Source: Pyrinomonadaceae bacterium (GTDB taxonomy: Bacteria > Acidobacteriota > Blastocatellia > Pyrinomonadales > Pyrinomonadaceae). Taken from it: a stretch of 64,000 nucleotides of DNA. The DNA is taken from contig JACVRN010000004.1 of assembly GCA_014534425.1 (NCBI GenBank), positions 1 to 64,000 of the forward strand, read 5' to 3'. Shown here piece after piece: positions 43,311-53,283 of this stretch. Every line of letters starts with the position of its first letter. Positions within the stretch are counted from its first letter, which is position 1. The notes beneath the pieces were generated by a model that was not told the DNA's origin, made no database searches, and was given only the letters and a program-made list of their open reading frames with translations. Made by a program: the position numbers and the translations under genes.

Positions 43311-46163
43311 ATGCCAAAGGAATTAATCATCAGCGTCAACGGACGCGAAAAGAAGATCGCCATCGTCGAGAACGAGCAGGTGACGGAGTTTTACATAGAG
43401 CGCGGCGAAGAGCATCAGGGCATCGTCGGCAACATCTACAAGGGGCGCGTCATGCGGGTTCTGCCCGGCATGCAGTCAGCCTTCGTAGACATAGGACTGG
43501 AGCGCGACGCCTTCCTCTACGTCTCGGACTTCTTCGACGAAGAAGAAGAGTTCGAGCGTATAGTCATGGACAAGTCCAAGAAGTCTGAGCCGCGCGCCGA
43601 AGCCGAGCGAGCCGCGCAGGAGCGCATAGAGCAGTCGCGCCTGGAACGCGAGCATCGCATGGAGGCCACGCAGGAACGCGCCGAGCCTCTCCTGGATACT
43701 CCCATCGAGCTTGAAGAAGCGGTTCCCGCCGCAGGCGACTTTGCCGAGGAAGCAGTCGGGGTGGAAGAAACCGCTCCTTCCTTTTCACAGCCGGAGGAAG
43801 CGGAAGACAGGGGAGGCCGCAAGCGCGGACGCCGTGGACGCCGCAAGGGCGTAAAGGCCGAAACCGCTCAGCCCCCGGAAGAGGCCGCAGCCAGCATCAC
43901 GCCTTCGTACGAAGCACCCGCCGAAGACATCGCCACGCCCTTTGTCGCCGCAGACTCGTCCTTCGAGCGCATCGTTGACGAAGACGAGAGCGCTGCCGAA
44001 GACGGCGAGATGTTCAAGGACGCGCGCCTACAGGAGCGGCTCTTTGACCAGATTCACGCCGTAGAGTTCGACATTGACGACGAAGACCTGCGAGAGGCCC
44101 AGGTAGGCTCCGTGCTCCCTTCCAATCTTGCGGGCGAGGCTTCCTTCGAGCGCATAGACGACAGCGACGAAGAGGCAGCTTCGCAGACCGCTCCCGTACA
44201 GGAAACGGTCGCCGCGCACATAGACGCCTTCATCGACGAGATAGATGAAGAGACGGAGACGCCGCAGTTCGAACGCGTCTCTGATGAAGAGAAAGTCTCT
44301 GAGGCTGCAAGCGAGGCCGCAGGGCAGGCTGCATCTTCAAAGCGCTCGCGTCGCACCGCATCAAAACGCGGGGCGAAGAAAGGCGTTGCGTCCAAAGCCC
44401 GTGAAGGGGCCGAGACACAAGAGGCTCCCGCGAAATCCAGGCGTGCTTCCAGCAAGAAGGCAAGCAAAACCGCCGCGAAGAAATCTTCCAAATCAAGCAA
44501 AGCTGCCGCGTCCAAGAAGGGTCGCTCGCGCCGCGCGGCCTCTTCAGGCGACGAAGGCGAGACGGACATGGCCGTGCTCGAATCCGAAGCCGAGCGCGCT
44601 TCACAATCGGACGCGGTTGCCTCTCGCGCCGCCGACGGCCAACACTTCGAGGCCGACACGGACGACGAGACTTTCGAGGATGCCGAAGCCAGCCTGACGG
44701 CAACGCGCTCGCGCGCAGAGTTCGCCACGCGTCGCGGCGGGCGGCGGCGGCGTCGCGGCGGCAGTAGCGGCAAGCACGGCGACGGCAATCACGAAGACCG
44801 CTCGAACGGTCGAGACGACGCTCCGACTGCTTCCGTAGAAGCTGACGAAGCGGCACCGGCTCCGCCGTCTCAAGGCAATGGTCGTCGTGAGTATCGCGGC
44901 GGCGGGCGCGAGTCTCGTCGTGAGCGCGAGCGCTCTCAGCCCACCATCACAGACCTGCTGCGCGAAGGCCAGGAGATTCTGGTTCAGATTGCCAAAGAGC
45001 CTATAGCCAAAAAGGGTGCGCGCATCACTTCGCACATAGCGCTGCCGGGCCGCTTCCTCGTCTACATGCCCACGGTCGAGCATGTAGGCGTCTCGCGCAA
45101 GATTGAATCCGACAGCGAGCGCGTGCGCCTGCGCCGCCTTATTCAGGCCATACGCGCCGAAGAGGACGTGCCTTCGGGCGGCTTCATAGTCCGCACCGCA
45201 GGTATAGGCATCAGCGAGCAAGACCTTAGGGAAGACGCGCGTTATCTCGTACGCACCTGGCTGGACATTCGCCGCTCTGCGGAGAAGACGAAAGCGCCTG
45301 CGCTCGTACACCGAGACCTGGACTTGATTCAGCGCATCCTGCGCGACCAACTCTCGGATGACTTCGCGGCGATTCGCGTAGACTCCGAGGACGAGTACCT
45401 TCGCATAGTCGAGTTCATCAACCGCATACAGCCGCGCATGGTCAAGCGCGTCAAGCTCTACACGCGCGACGAACCTATACTGGAATCCTACGGCGTGCAG
45501 TCGGAAGTCGATAAGGCAATCAAGCCGCGCGTCTGGTTGAAATCCGGCGGCTACCTCGTCATCAATCAAACGGAAGCGCTCGTGGCGATTGATGTCAACA
45601 CGGGCAAGTTCGTCGGTCGCGGAGGGACGCGCCTTGAAGACACCATCACGAAGACGAATCTGGAAGCGGTCGAAGAGATTGTGCGACAGATTCGCTTGCG
45701 CGATTTGGGCGGCATCATCGTGCTGGATTTGATTGACATGGAAGACAGGCGCAACCGCAACCGCGTCATGCAGGCGTTGCAGGAAGCTTTGCAGAACGAC
45801 AAGTCGCCCACGAAGGTTCTATCCTTTAACGACTTCGGCCTGGTCATCATGACCAGAAAGCGCGTCAAGCAGAGCTTGGAGCGCACGCTCTGCGCGCCCT
45901 GCCCTTACTGCCAGGGTGCAGGGCTTGTGAAATCGCCGCAGACCATCTGCTACGAGATTCTGGAAGAGGCTCGCCGCCTCTCGCGCGCCATGAACGGCGA
46001 CCGCATCAAGCAGACCACGCTCAGAGTCAACCCGGAAATCGCACGCGCGCTTCGCAGCACTGAGCGCGACGTGCTCAACGAAATCGAAGACTACCTGGGG
46101 GCCGTCGATGTCACCAGCGACGAGCACATACACCAGGAGCAATTCGACTTCGCCTTTATTTAA
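43311..46163 (+). CDS. rne: RNase E/G family endoribonuclease with split S1 domain
   Basis: 950 residues. The first half of the S1 domain is at about 35-72 (GIVGNIYKGRVMRVLPGMQSA). It is then interrupted by a low-complexity insertion of about 470 residues before S1 resumes at about 545 (ITDLLREGQEILVQIAKEP, HIALPGR). The catalytic part is canonical: VAIDVNTG and VLDLIDM supply the metal-binding aspartates, and CAPCPYC is the zinc link. The insertion alternates acidic stretches with Lys/Ala/Ser-rich, histone-H1-like and Arg/Gly-rich (RRGGRRRRRGG) tracts, likely disordered and RNA- or partner-binding. There is no long C-terminal scaffold as in E. coli RNase E. Confidence 0.93.
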   Translation: MPKELIISVNGREKKIAIVENEQVTEFYIERGEEHQGIVGNIYKGRVMRVLPGMQSAFVDIGLERDAFLYVSDFFDEEEEFERIVMDKSKKSEPRAEAERAAQERIEQSRLEREHRMEATQERAEPLLDTPIELEEAVPAAGDFAEEAVGVEETAPSFSQPEEAEDRGGRKRGRRGRRKGVKAETAQPPEEAAASITPSYEAPAEDIATPFVAADSSFERIVDEDESAAEDGEMFKDARLQERLFDQIHAVEFDIDDEDLREAQVGSVLPSNLAGEASFERIDDSDEEAASQTAPVQETVAAHIDAFIDEIDEETETPQFERVSDEEKVSEAASEAAGQAASSKRSRRTASKRGAKKGVASKAREGAETQEAPAKSRRASSKKASKTAAKKSSKSSKAAASKKGRSRRAASSGDEGETDMAVLESEAERASQSDAVASRAADGQHFEADTDDETFEDAEASLTATRSRAEFATRRGGRRRRRGGSSGKHGDGNHEDRSNGRDDAPTASVEADEAAPAPPSQGNGRREYRGGGRESRRERERSQPTITDLLREGQEILVQIAKEPIAKKGARITSHIALPGRFLVYMPTVEHVGVSRKIESDSERVRLRRLIQAIRAEEDVPSGGFIVRTAGIGISEQDLREDARYLVRTWLDIRRSAEKTKAPALVHRDLDLIQRILRDQLSDDFAAIRVDSEDEYLRIVEFINRIQPRMVKRVKLYTRDEPILESYGVQSEVDKAIKPRVWLKSGGYLVINQTEALVAIDVNTGKFVGRGGTRLEDTITKTNLEAVEEIVRQIRLRDLGGIIVLDLIDMEDRRNRNRVMQALQEALQNDKSPTKVLSFNDFGLVIMTRKRVKQSLERTLCAPCPYCQGAGLVKSPQTICYEILEEARRLSRAMNGDRIKQTTLRVNPEIARALRSTERDVLNEIEDYLGAVDVTSDEHIHQEQFDFAFI

Positions 46164-46170
46164 AGGCAAA

Positions 46171-46247
46171 AGAAAAGTAAAAAGGCAAAAGTGAGGGGGA
46201 AAGAGCCGGGCGCGCTTTCTTCCTCACTTTTGCCTTTCTACTTTTCT
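46171..46247. repeat. 26-bp near-perfect palindrome after rne
   Basis: 46171-46196 pairs with 46222-46247 (AAAAGGCAAAAGTGAGG / CCTCACTTTTGCCTTT) around a 25-nt centre. It begins 7 nt after the rne stop and ends in a T-rich strand, so it can serve as terminator. Arms are built from AAAAGGCAAAAG-like iterations. Confidence 0.7.
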
Positions 46248-46275
46248 CTTCTTGTGGGCCAGTTGGAAGATTTTC

Positions 46276-46304
46276 TTGACAAGCATCGTGCGGCAAGGTT
46301 ACAT
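46276..46304 (+). promoter_or_regulatory. probable sigma-70 promoter of the TonB receptor gene
   Basis: TTGACA (46276-46281), 17-bp spacer, TTACAT (46299-46304). A start near 46311 would leave a 5' untranslated region of about 210 nt. Confidence 0.5.
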
Positions 46305-46521
46305 TCGGCCCGTCTTTACAAAAAACCGTATAGCTTTGATGGTAGTCGGAGTCTCGTCAGCCTGAGTCTCGCCAAGGCGCGCGATTCACGAAAAAGCGAG
46401 CGGTACAGTTGCCTCTTTAATTCCACTTTGCGGGCCTGGATTTGAGAGTCCCGCTTCTAGCTCAGGTCACCTGACCTCCTGTCCTGTTTGACACAAGTGA
46501 ACTGCCACGGAGGAATCAACA

Positions 46522-49500
46522 ATGTACATTCGAATGGGTTCTCACTTACGGCTCTTCTCCGCCGTCCTAGTTGTTCTGGCCTGCGTCTCAATACAGGCCA
46601 TCGTTTTTGTTCATGCTCAAACGGAAACGACGGGCGCTTTTCGCGGGCGGGTCGTAGACGAATCGGGCGCTCCGCTAGCGGACGCGACCGTTCGCGCGAC
46701 CAACAAGCTGACGGGCGTGCCCACGGCGACCCGCACTACGCCCGACGGTTATTTCACCATCGGCCTCTTGCAGCCCGGCGATTACACGCTCACAGTCCTG
46801 AAGGGCGACCAGTATGACGTTCGAACTCGTGATCAGAGATTGACGGCGGTTGATGCTACCACGGTTCTACCGGAGCCTTTCGTCCTCAGAAAGCGAACGG
46901 GATTGACGGCTCAAGCCACGCCGGTTCCTACGGGCACGCAGGAGCCTACAGCAACGCCGGTTGTGACCGCGCAGGCGACGCCTGTGCCGTCAACCACGCC
47001 GGACACCACGGACGTTGCCATTGATATTAATAAGAGAAACCCAAGGCGCGGCGGCATCTTTACGCGCGAGGAAGTTTCCACGTTGCCGCTCGGCGCAACC
47101 ACGCTGACGCGCTCCTTTGACGAACTGGCGCTGCTTCTGCCGGGCGTAGCCACAGCGCCGCAAACTCTTGGCAGCATAGCTGGCCCTGGCGTTGGCCCTG
47201 GCGTTGGCTCTGCCGGACAATTTGCCGTCAACGGCCTGCGCTCGCGCTCGAATAACTTTACGGTCGACGGCTCCGACAATAACGACGAGGACATAGGCGT
47301 GCGTCGTCAGGGATTCCTGGCGCTGGTGCCTCAGCCTATAGAGTCAATTCAAGAGTATCAGGTGACTACGCTTCTCGCTCCGGCGCAGTATGGTAGAAAC
47401 ATTGGCGCACAGGTCAACGCCGTTTCCAAGTCCGGCGGCAACGACCTGCACGGCACAATCTACGGCTTCCTGAACACCAGCCAGCTTAACGCGCGCAATG
47501 CCTTTGACAGCACATTCGGCAACGCCGCCACGCCTCTTCGCGTTGGAAATCAGAGCGTGATTGTAGCGCGCAACGCTGTCTTTAATCCTAATACCTTCGC
47601 TTTTGACCCAGTGGGCGGCGCGCCGCTTACTGTCCGCAACGGAAGCGGGGGCGAGGACTCTTTCACGCTCGGACAGGGCGGCTTAGTCCTCGGCGGAAAG
47701 CTTGTGCCGGATAAACTCTTCTTCTTCATCTCGGCTGAGGGGCAGTTGTTGAATGCTACGAAGGAAGCCAGCTTCGCAGTGCCGACCGTTCAGGAGCGCG
47801 GCGCATTCGGGAGCGGAGCAAGCGGACTCTTCCTTGACCGCTTCAGCAACAATCCCACCTTCGCGTTCCCGACCAGCATTGAGGGCGATGCGGTCTTCAG
47901 CCTGTTTCCGTTTCCAAACAATCCGGGCGGCATCTACGGAGCCAACACGTTTACGCAGACATTGCCTGCCAACGGCCAGGGCAAGATTCTTTCCGGCAAG
48001 GTTGACGGCAACTGGAAGTGGAACGGGAGACAGCAATCCTTCACGGCGCGTTACAACTTTACGGATGACTGGCGAGACATTCCCGTCACGGGCGAGGCCA
48101 TCTTCTCTACCCTGAGGCCGCGCGTACGCACGCAGAATTTCTCCACCTTCCTGAACAGTCAAATCACAGGGCTGAATTCGTCAAGCCCAATCTTCAATCA
48201 GTTGCGCGCCTCCTACGGGCGCACCAGGCTCATCTTTGATGCGAACCCGGACAAGTCTTTCCTGGTTCCGAGCCGAGCCTTTCCCAACAACCCTTATCTT
48301 TTGAACGCCACGTTCCTCTCGAACTTTACTCTGCCGAACAATTTCGGCGTGCCGAACACGACCGCTCCCGTGATTTACGTTCGAGACCCAGGCACGACCA
48401 CCGAAGACCTTTTGGGAACGCTAGGGCAGGTGAAGATAGCAGGCTTCAGCCCGCTCGGCGTAGACGTTTTCAACTTCCCGCAGCGCCGCGTCAACAACAC
48501 TTACCAGATAGCGGACACCATGACCTGGCGGCTAGGCAATCACAACCTTGCATTCGGCACAGACATTCGCCGCACAGAATTGAACAGCGACCTGCCGCGC
48601 CTTGCTCGACCGCTTCTGACCTTTAACGGCTCGCCCGCGATTCAGTTCGACATTAACCCGAACACCGGAGCATTCACCAACTTTCGATTGAGCGGAAGAT
48701 TCATTCACCCGCTCGATTTTGCGGCGTCGGGCGCGGCGAGCGGCTTCTTCCAGACTTTGAACACAGGCTCAACGGCCATCAATCTGCGCTACTACCAGTA
48801 CAACTTCTTCGCGCAGGACGAGTGGCGCGTGACTCCGAATCTGGTGCTCTCTTACGGCCTGCGCTACGAGTACAACACTCCGCCCGCCGAGCGCAGCCGC
48901 AGGATTGAGAGCACCTTTAACGACCCGCTCATACGGCAGGTCGTGCCGGGCCTGCAAAATTTCATTGCCGGGCGCACGGAAATCTTCGACGCCGACAAGA
49001 ACAACTTTGCACCGCGCGTTGGCCTTGCATATTCGAGCAACTGGTTCGGCAGTAACCGCACGACCGTTATACGAGGCGGCTACGGCCTGTACTATGACCA
49101 AATCCTCGGCGCGGTAGTGAGCCAGTCGCGCAACGTCTTCCCGAACGCTGTGACTTTGAACTTCGCTGGTGGCTTCACGAACTTCTTCGCGCCGGGCGGC
49201 GGCCTGGGACTGTTCCAGGCTCTCAACCCTGACCTTCTGGCAAACCCCGGAACGCTCAATCAGATTAATGCTGCGGAGATAGGAGACCTGCTGGACATCC
49301 TCAGGTTCTTCGGCATAGGAGCCAACGCCGTCGGCCTGACTCTTCCCGAACGAACGCTCAAGACGCCCATGGCGCATCACTACAGCATCACCTTCGAGCA
49401 GCAGTTGGGCAGAAGCTTGGTAGCTTCGGCTGCATACGTCGGAACGCAGGGGCGAAATCTTCTGCGACTGACGACGCCTAACCTTGGGCCGAACGAGCTT

Positions 49501-50388
49501 CTGCTGCCCATCTTCTCCGCCAACGACCCGCTTAACGGCCAGTTCACGCCCGGATTTTACGGCATAGTGCTGCCGCCGGGTTCGCGCCTGACGGCTGCGG
49601 GCAACGTCATAGGCGGGCGACCGTTTTCCTCTGTAGGCTCGGTTGAGATTTACCGCTCTAATGCAAGGTCGCGTTACGATTCGCTTCAGCTACAGCTTCG
49701 CGGGCGCTTTGGATTGCTCGGTACGTCAAGCCAGTTGCAGGCCGCTTACACTTTCTCGAAAGTTCAGGACGATGCGAGCGATGTCTTTGACCTTGCAGGC
49801 TCGCCCGCGCTTCCGCAGAACAGCCTGACCTTTGCGGGCGAGTACGCGCCGTCGAACTTCGACGCGCGCCACCGCTTCACCTACAACTACATCTCTGACC
49901 TTTCAAGCTGGGGCAGTGGCAACGGTTTTCTGCACTTCATTTTCAACGGGGTGCAGGTTGCGGGAACCGGCATCTTCCAGACGGGCCAGCCCTTCACGAT
50001 TAACTCCATCTACGATGTGAATCTGGACGGAAACCTGACGGACAGGCCGAACACAACGGCAGGCATTCAGGCGACGGGCAATCGCGCTCGGCCCTACACG
50101 TTGACCGTTAATCCTACGACGCTCCTTGCGGCTGTAGGCTCAGACGGAGCGGTTCCGCGCAACGCTTTTCGCTCAAGCAACCTGTGGCTGACCAATAGCT
50201 CCATTATTAAGAACTTCCGAATCTCGGAGGACAAGGCGCTCTCGTTCCGCCTGGACATCTTCAATCTATTCAACCGCGCCAACTACGGCCTGCCCGTGCG
50301 CTTCCTGGAATCGCCCGGCTTCGGAAGGGCCACGGACACTGTGACTCCAGGGCGTCGCTTCCAGTTCGCCATCAAGTATTCTTTCTAA
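46522..50388 (+). CDS. Oar-like TonB-dependent outer-membrane receptor
   Basis: 1288 residues; GGAGG precedes the ATG. A signal peptide is cleaved after VHA near residue 33. A carboxypeptidase-regulatory-like beta-sandwich follows (AFRGRVVDESGAPLADATV, DGYFTIGLLQPGDYTLTV). A Thr/Pro-rich linker (about 130-165) precedes the plug domain (FAVNGLRSRSNNFTVDGSDN, VNAVSKSGGNDLHGTIYGF). A large beta-barrel ends in FQFAIKYSF with the terminal Phe of outer-membrane proteins. This arrangement matches Oar-type receptors, abundant in Acidobacteriota and thought to import large substrates or mediate surface interaction. No TonB box was assigned. Confidence 0.92.
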   Translation: MYIRMGSHLRLFSAVLVVLACVSIQAIVFVHAQTETTGAFRGRVVDESGAPLADATVRATNKLTGVPTATRTTPDGYFTIGLLQPGDYTLTVLKGDQYDVRTRDQRLTAVDATTVLPEPFVLRKRTGLTAQATPVPTGTQEPTATPVVTAQATPVPSTTPDTTDVAIDINKRNPRRGGIFTREEVSTLPLGATTLTRSFDELALLLPGVATAPQTLGSIAGPGVGPGVGSAGQFAVNGLRSRSNNFTVDGSDNNDEDIGVRRQGFLALVPQPIESIQEYQVTTLLAPAQYGRNIGAQVNAVSKSGGNDLHGTIYGFLNTSQLNARNAFDSTFGNAATPLRVGNQSVIVARNAVFNPNTFAFDPVGGAPLTVRNGSGGEDSFTLGQGGLVLGGKLVPDKLFFFISAEGQLLNATKEASFAVPTVQERGAFGSGASGLFLDRFSNNPTFAFPTSIEGDAVFSLFPFPNNPGGIYGANTFTQTLPANGQGKILSGKVDGNWKWNGRQQSFTARYNFTDDWRDIPVTGEAIFSTLRPRVRTQNFSTFLNSQITGLNSSSPIFNQLRASYGRTRLIFDANPDKSFLVPSRAFPNNPYLLNATFLSNFTLPNNFGVPNTTAPVIYVRDPGTTTEDLLGTLGQVKIAGFSPLGVDVFNFPQRRVNNTYQIADTMTWRLGNHNLAFGTDIRRTELNSDLPRLARPLLTFNGSPAIQFDINPNTGAFTNFRLSGRFIHPLDFAASGAASGFFQTLNTGSTAINLRYYQYNFFAQDEWRVTPNLVLSYGLRYEYNTPPAERSRRIESTFNDPLIRQVVPGLQNFIAGRTEIFDADKNNFAPRVGLAYSSNWFGSNRTTVIRGGYGLYYDQILGAVVSQSRNVFPNAVTLNFAGGFTNFFAPGGGLGLFQALNPDLLANPGTLNQINAAEIGDLLDILRFFGIGANAVGLTLPERTLKTPMAHHYSITFEQQLGRSLVASAAYVGTQGRNLLRLTTPNLGPNELLLPIFSANDPLNGQFTPGFYGIVLPPGSRLTAAGNVIGGRPFSSVGSVEIYRSNARSRYDSLQLQLRGRFGLLGTSSQLQAAYTFSKVQDDASDVFDLAGSPALPQNSLTFAGEYAPSNFDARHRFTYNYISDLSSWGSGNGFLHFIFNGVQVAGTGIFQTGQPFTINSIYDVNLDGNLTDRPNTTAGIQATGNRARPYTLTVNPTTLLAAVGSDGAVPRNAFRSSNLWLTNSSIIKNFRISEDKALSFRLDIFNLFNRANYGLPVRFLESPGFGRATDTVTPGRRFQFAIKYSF

Positions 50389-50416
50389 GAGGTTGAGTTT
50401 GAAGCGTCAGGGGTAA

Positions 50417-50513
50417 TTAACAGGGATGGACAGGATAGACAGGATAGACAAGATAAAGAAGAAGCAAAAACTCTCTTTTTATCTTGTTCATCCTGTCCAT
50501 CCCTGTTAATTTC
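50417..50513. repeat. palindromic repeat with GGATAGACA iterated arms, copy 3
   Basis: The left arm shows the clearest iteration: GGATGGACA, GGATAGACA, GGATAGACA, AGATAAAGA at 9-nt steps. The right arm (TCTTGTTCATCCTGTCCATC) is the inverse, ending CCCTGTTAATTT. It follows the TonB receptor gene by 28 nt. Confidence 0.82.
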
Positions 50514-50564
50514 CTTCTCGCATAACCTGAACCTTATTTTCTAAGGCTGCGATTCTCCGACAGG

Positions 50565-50611
50565 CGCAAGGTGTGTTAAGCTCTCCTTTCGAGAGCGCGA
50601 CACACCTTGCG
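50565..50611. terminator. strong two-tier hairpin ahead of the Gly-rich protein gene
   Basis: CGCAAGGTGTGT (50565-50576) pairs exactly with 50600-50611, with an inner CTCTC/GAGAG stem. TTTCGTT follows. It may terminate upstream readthrough or form part of the next gene's leader. Confidence 0.6.
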
Positions 50612-50664
50612 TTTCGTTAGTCTTCCCTTCAAATTAATTTTCCCTCTTGGGGGTTTCGAGACTT

Positions 50665-52023
50665 ATGAGTTCCCTTTCCAGAAAAAAGATGATTGCAGTT
50701 CTACTCTTAGCCTTGCTCACATGCGCCGGAGCGTTCGTTACGCACGCGCAGGAAGACATCATCGGCGGCGCTGCGGGCAGCCGTAAAGACCTCGGCGGCG
50801 GCGCGTCAAGCGGAGGAGGAGGAGGCGGTCGCGGCCCCGGCGGCGGCTCAGGCGGAGGCGGCGGTGGTCGTCGCGCAGCCACGCGCAACACTGCCCGCAC
50901 CGTCGTCAAAGCCAGCAAGCCTATTACCACGGCCACCACGGGCGCTCTGTCGGTCGCCACGACTCAGCCGAACGTGACCGTCTACGTTGAGCCTGTGGGC
51001 GGCGGCGAGCCTCTCAAAGGCGATGTCGGGGCCGACGAGCGACAGTTTGTTTTCAATCGTCTCAAGCCGGGGCGCTACACGGTTTATGCTGAAGGGCAGG
51101 GCTATACCGATTCGGCAGACGAGACCGTGACTGTCCGCGCCAACCAGACCACGCCCGTCACGCTCAAGCTTGACCCTCTGACCTTCAACGCCAGCTTTTC
51201 CATCAAAGACAACGAAGGCGCGCTCGTGCGTGAAGGCAACATCAGATACGCGCCCGCAGTCTTGCAGGGCAACGAGTACGTGCGAACGGGAAGGACTAGC
51301 TACCAGGAATTTTCAAACGGCAACGTGACGCTTCAGGGCCTCACGCCTGGCCTCTACATCGCGGACATAGTGGTCAAGGAGGCTGGCTATGCTCCTGAAA
51401 AAACGACCTTCACGGTCAAGGACAATACGACTTTCAACGTCACGCTCAAGCGTCTTGAGACGCGCACCAACTTTTCCGCTTCGTGGGGAAGCCTGGCCGC
51501 GTGGGAGGCTCCGCAGGGCTGGCGCACCGAAAGCTCAAAGCTGGTCGTGGGCGGCCCCGGCGTAGCTCTTCCGAAGGATGATGCCGTTCGCTTCTACACG
51601 AACTTTGAGCTACGCAGCAACATCAGAATGCTCAACGGCGTCGCAGCCTCTTTCGTCGCACGCGCTCTGGATGCGCGCAATTACTATCTGATACAACTGA
51701 CGGGCGCGAGCGCGGACGAGCCGTACATGCTGCGCGGCTTCGTCGTCAAAGACGGCAAAGTAGTCCAGCAGCTTGGCTCTGCTCCCATCAACTCTTTCGC
51801 CAGCACGCTTCAGACCGGCAAATTCTTCGCCGTCAAAATGAAGATGCAGGACAACCAGATTAGAGTCTGGATTACCGACAGTCAGACGGGCGACCTGCTG
51901 ACCCTGGGCATTCTCACAGACCCTTACAGGACATACAGCATCGGCGCAGTCGGCATAGCCGCACGCGACCGCGAGCAAACGGAAGTCGCAGACTTCACCA
52001 TCTGCTACAAAGAGTGTCCGTAA
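50665..52023 (+). CDS. secreted protein with Gly-rich tract, Cna-B-like and concanavalin-like domains
   Basis: The ATG at 50665 gives 452 residues; a TTG at 50647 adds six. A signal peptide (MIAVLLLALLTCAGAFVTHA) is followed by a glycine-rich, flexible segment (about 35-70). Two beta-sandwich modules of the carboxypeptidase-regulatory kind follow (VTVYVEPVGGGEPLKGDVGA, FNRLKPGRYTVYAEGQGYTD; LTPGLYIADIVVKEAGYAPE). The C-terminal 180 residues resemble the concanavalin-like DUF1080 fold (VGGPGVALPKDDAVRFYTNF, ARNYYLIQL, VKMKMQDNQIRVWI). It probably binds glycans or acts at the cell surface. No catalytic residues were identified. Confidence 0.8.
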   Translation: MSSLSRKKMIAVLLLALLTCAGAFVTHAQEDIIGGAAGSRKDLGGGASSGGGGGGRGPGGGSGGGGGGRRAATRNTARTVVKASKPITTATTGALSVATTQPNVTVYVEPVGGGEPLKGDVGADERQFVFNRLKPGRYTVYAEGQGYTDSADETVTVRANQTTPVTLKLDPLTFNASFSIKDNEGALVREGNIRYAPAVLQGNEYVRTGRTSYQEFSNGNVTLQGLTPGLYIADIVVKEAGYAPEKTTFTVKDNTTFNVTLKRLETRTNFSASWGSLAAWEAPQGWRTESSKLVVGGPGVALPKDDAVRFYTNFELRSNIRMLNGVAASFVARALDARNYYLIQLTGASADEPYMLRGFVVKDGKVVQQLGSAPINSFASTLQTGKFFAVKMKMQDNQIRVWITDSQTGDLLTLGILTDPYRTYSIGAVGIAARDREQTEVADFTICYKECP

Positions 52024-52052
52024 AGATAGAAGGAATCAAAGATTATCAAACA

Positions 52053-52090
52053 GGTCAGCGCCGACTTAAGCAACCGGCACTGACCTTTTT
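52053..52090 (+). terminator. factor-independent terminator
   Basis: GGTCAG (52053-52058) pairs with CTGACC (52080-52085), inner GCCG/CGGC with one mismatch between, followed by TTTTT. Terminates the Gly-rich protein gene. Confidence 0.8.
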
Positions 52091-52210
52091 ATTTCAGACG
52101 CTATTTGCAAAGCACTCAGGCGCGCGTGTTATAGTGACTTTGCATTAGTAGAGGGCTGGCAGGCTCTTAATTTTTTTTAGGCTTCAGAGAACAAGCGGGG
52201 CTTCAGGGTA

Positions 52211-53239
52211 ATGAGCGGCAGGTTAAAGTCTGTTTCGGTTAAGAGGTTTCAGGCTGTGGGAGCGTTCGGGAAAATCTGGAAGACTGTGCTCGCCACGGGC
52301 GCTGGCGCGGCTGCGCTTGCGGCAGTCAACGCCAACATTCGCCGCAACGCCAAAGAGCCGGAAGAAAACGCGCTCGGCGGTGAAGCCAAATGGTTCGACT
52401 GGCGCGAGGGGCGCGTCTTCTACAAAGAGTCTGGCGCTCAGCATAAGGGGACGCCGCTCGTTTTCATACACGGCATAGGCGCAGGCGCTTCGAGCTTCAT
52501 GTGGCGGAAAAACTTTGACGCGCTCGCCGAAAGTTTTCATGTTTACGCGCTTGACCTCCTGGGCTTCGGCGCAAGCGAAAAGCCCGCCACCGCTCCCTAT
52601 TCCGCAGACCTCTACACGGACTTGATAGCAGACTTCATACACGAAGTCGCAAAGGCTCCCGCAGACATCATAGCCAACTCGCTCGCTGGCGCTTTCACCA
52701 TCAGAGTCGCGGACGAGCACCCGCATCTTGTGCGCTCGCTGATACTGATAGCGCCCACGGGCGCGGATAGCTTGCGTGCGCGTCCGGGCATGACGGGCGC
52801 AGCCTTTTACGGCTTGCTGCAATCGCCTGTGCTCGGCACCTCTTTTTACAACGTCATGAGTTCGGAGCGCAGCATACGCGATTACGCGCGCCGCCAGTTG
52901 TTCTACGATGCATCGCGCGTGACGAACCGCCTGGTCACACAGCTTTACGCCGCCAGCCACCAAGAGGGAGCACAGCACGCCATCTCAGCTTTCCTTTCCG
53001 GCTTTCTCAACACGGACATACGCGATGCTTTCGCGCGCCTCAGGCAGCCCGTTACGCTCGTCTGGGGAAAGCAGGATCAGATGAATCCGATTGAACAGGC
53101 TGCGGCGCTCCTGAGCCTCAATCCGAACGCCGACATGGAAATCTTCGACCGTTGCCGCATGACCCCGCACGAAGAGCATCCAGAAAAATTCAACGCCTTC
53201 ATACGCCGCGCCCTGGGCGCACGCTCCGCCGCCGCATAA
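52211..53239 (+). CDS. alpha/beta-hydrolase
   Basis: 342 residues. After an N-terminal segment with one hydrophobic helix (WKTVLATGAGAAALAAVNA), the alpha/beta-hydrolase core is clear: LVFIHGIGAGASSF (oxyanion), VYALDLLGFGASEK, ANSLAGAF with the probable nucleophile Ser, VTLVWGKQDQMNP (acid) and CRMTPHEEHPEKF (His). The nucleophile elbow has Ala in place of the usual first Gly (ANSLAG). Substrate unknown. AGGG lies close to the ATG. It is convergent with mqnC. Confidence 0.85.
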   Translation: MSGRLKSVSVKRFQAVGAFGKIWKTVLATGAGAAALAAVNANIRRNAKEPEENALGGEAKWFDWREGRVFYKESGAQHKGTPLVFIHGIGAGASSFMWRKNFDALAESFHVYALDLLGFGASEKPATAPYSADLYTDLIADFIHEVAKAPADIIANSLAGAFTIRVADEHPHLVRSLILIAPTGADSLRARPGMTGAAFYGLLQSPVLGTSFYNVMSSERSIRDYARRQLFYDASRVTNRLVTQLYAASHQEGAQHAISAFLSGFLNTDIRDAFARLRQPVTLVWGKQDQMNPIEQAAALLSLNPNADMEIFDRCRMTPHEEHPEKFNAFIRRALGARSAAA

Positions 53240-53283
53240 ACATTCGGCTAATTTATTACGATTTTCATTTGGAGACTGTTATT

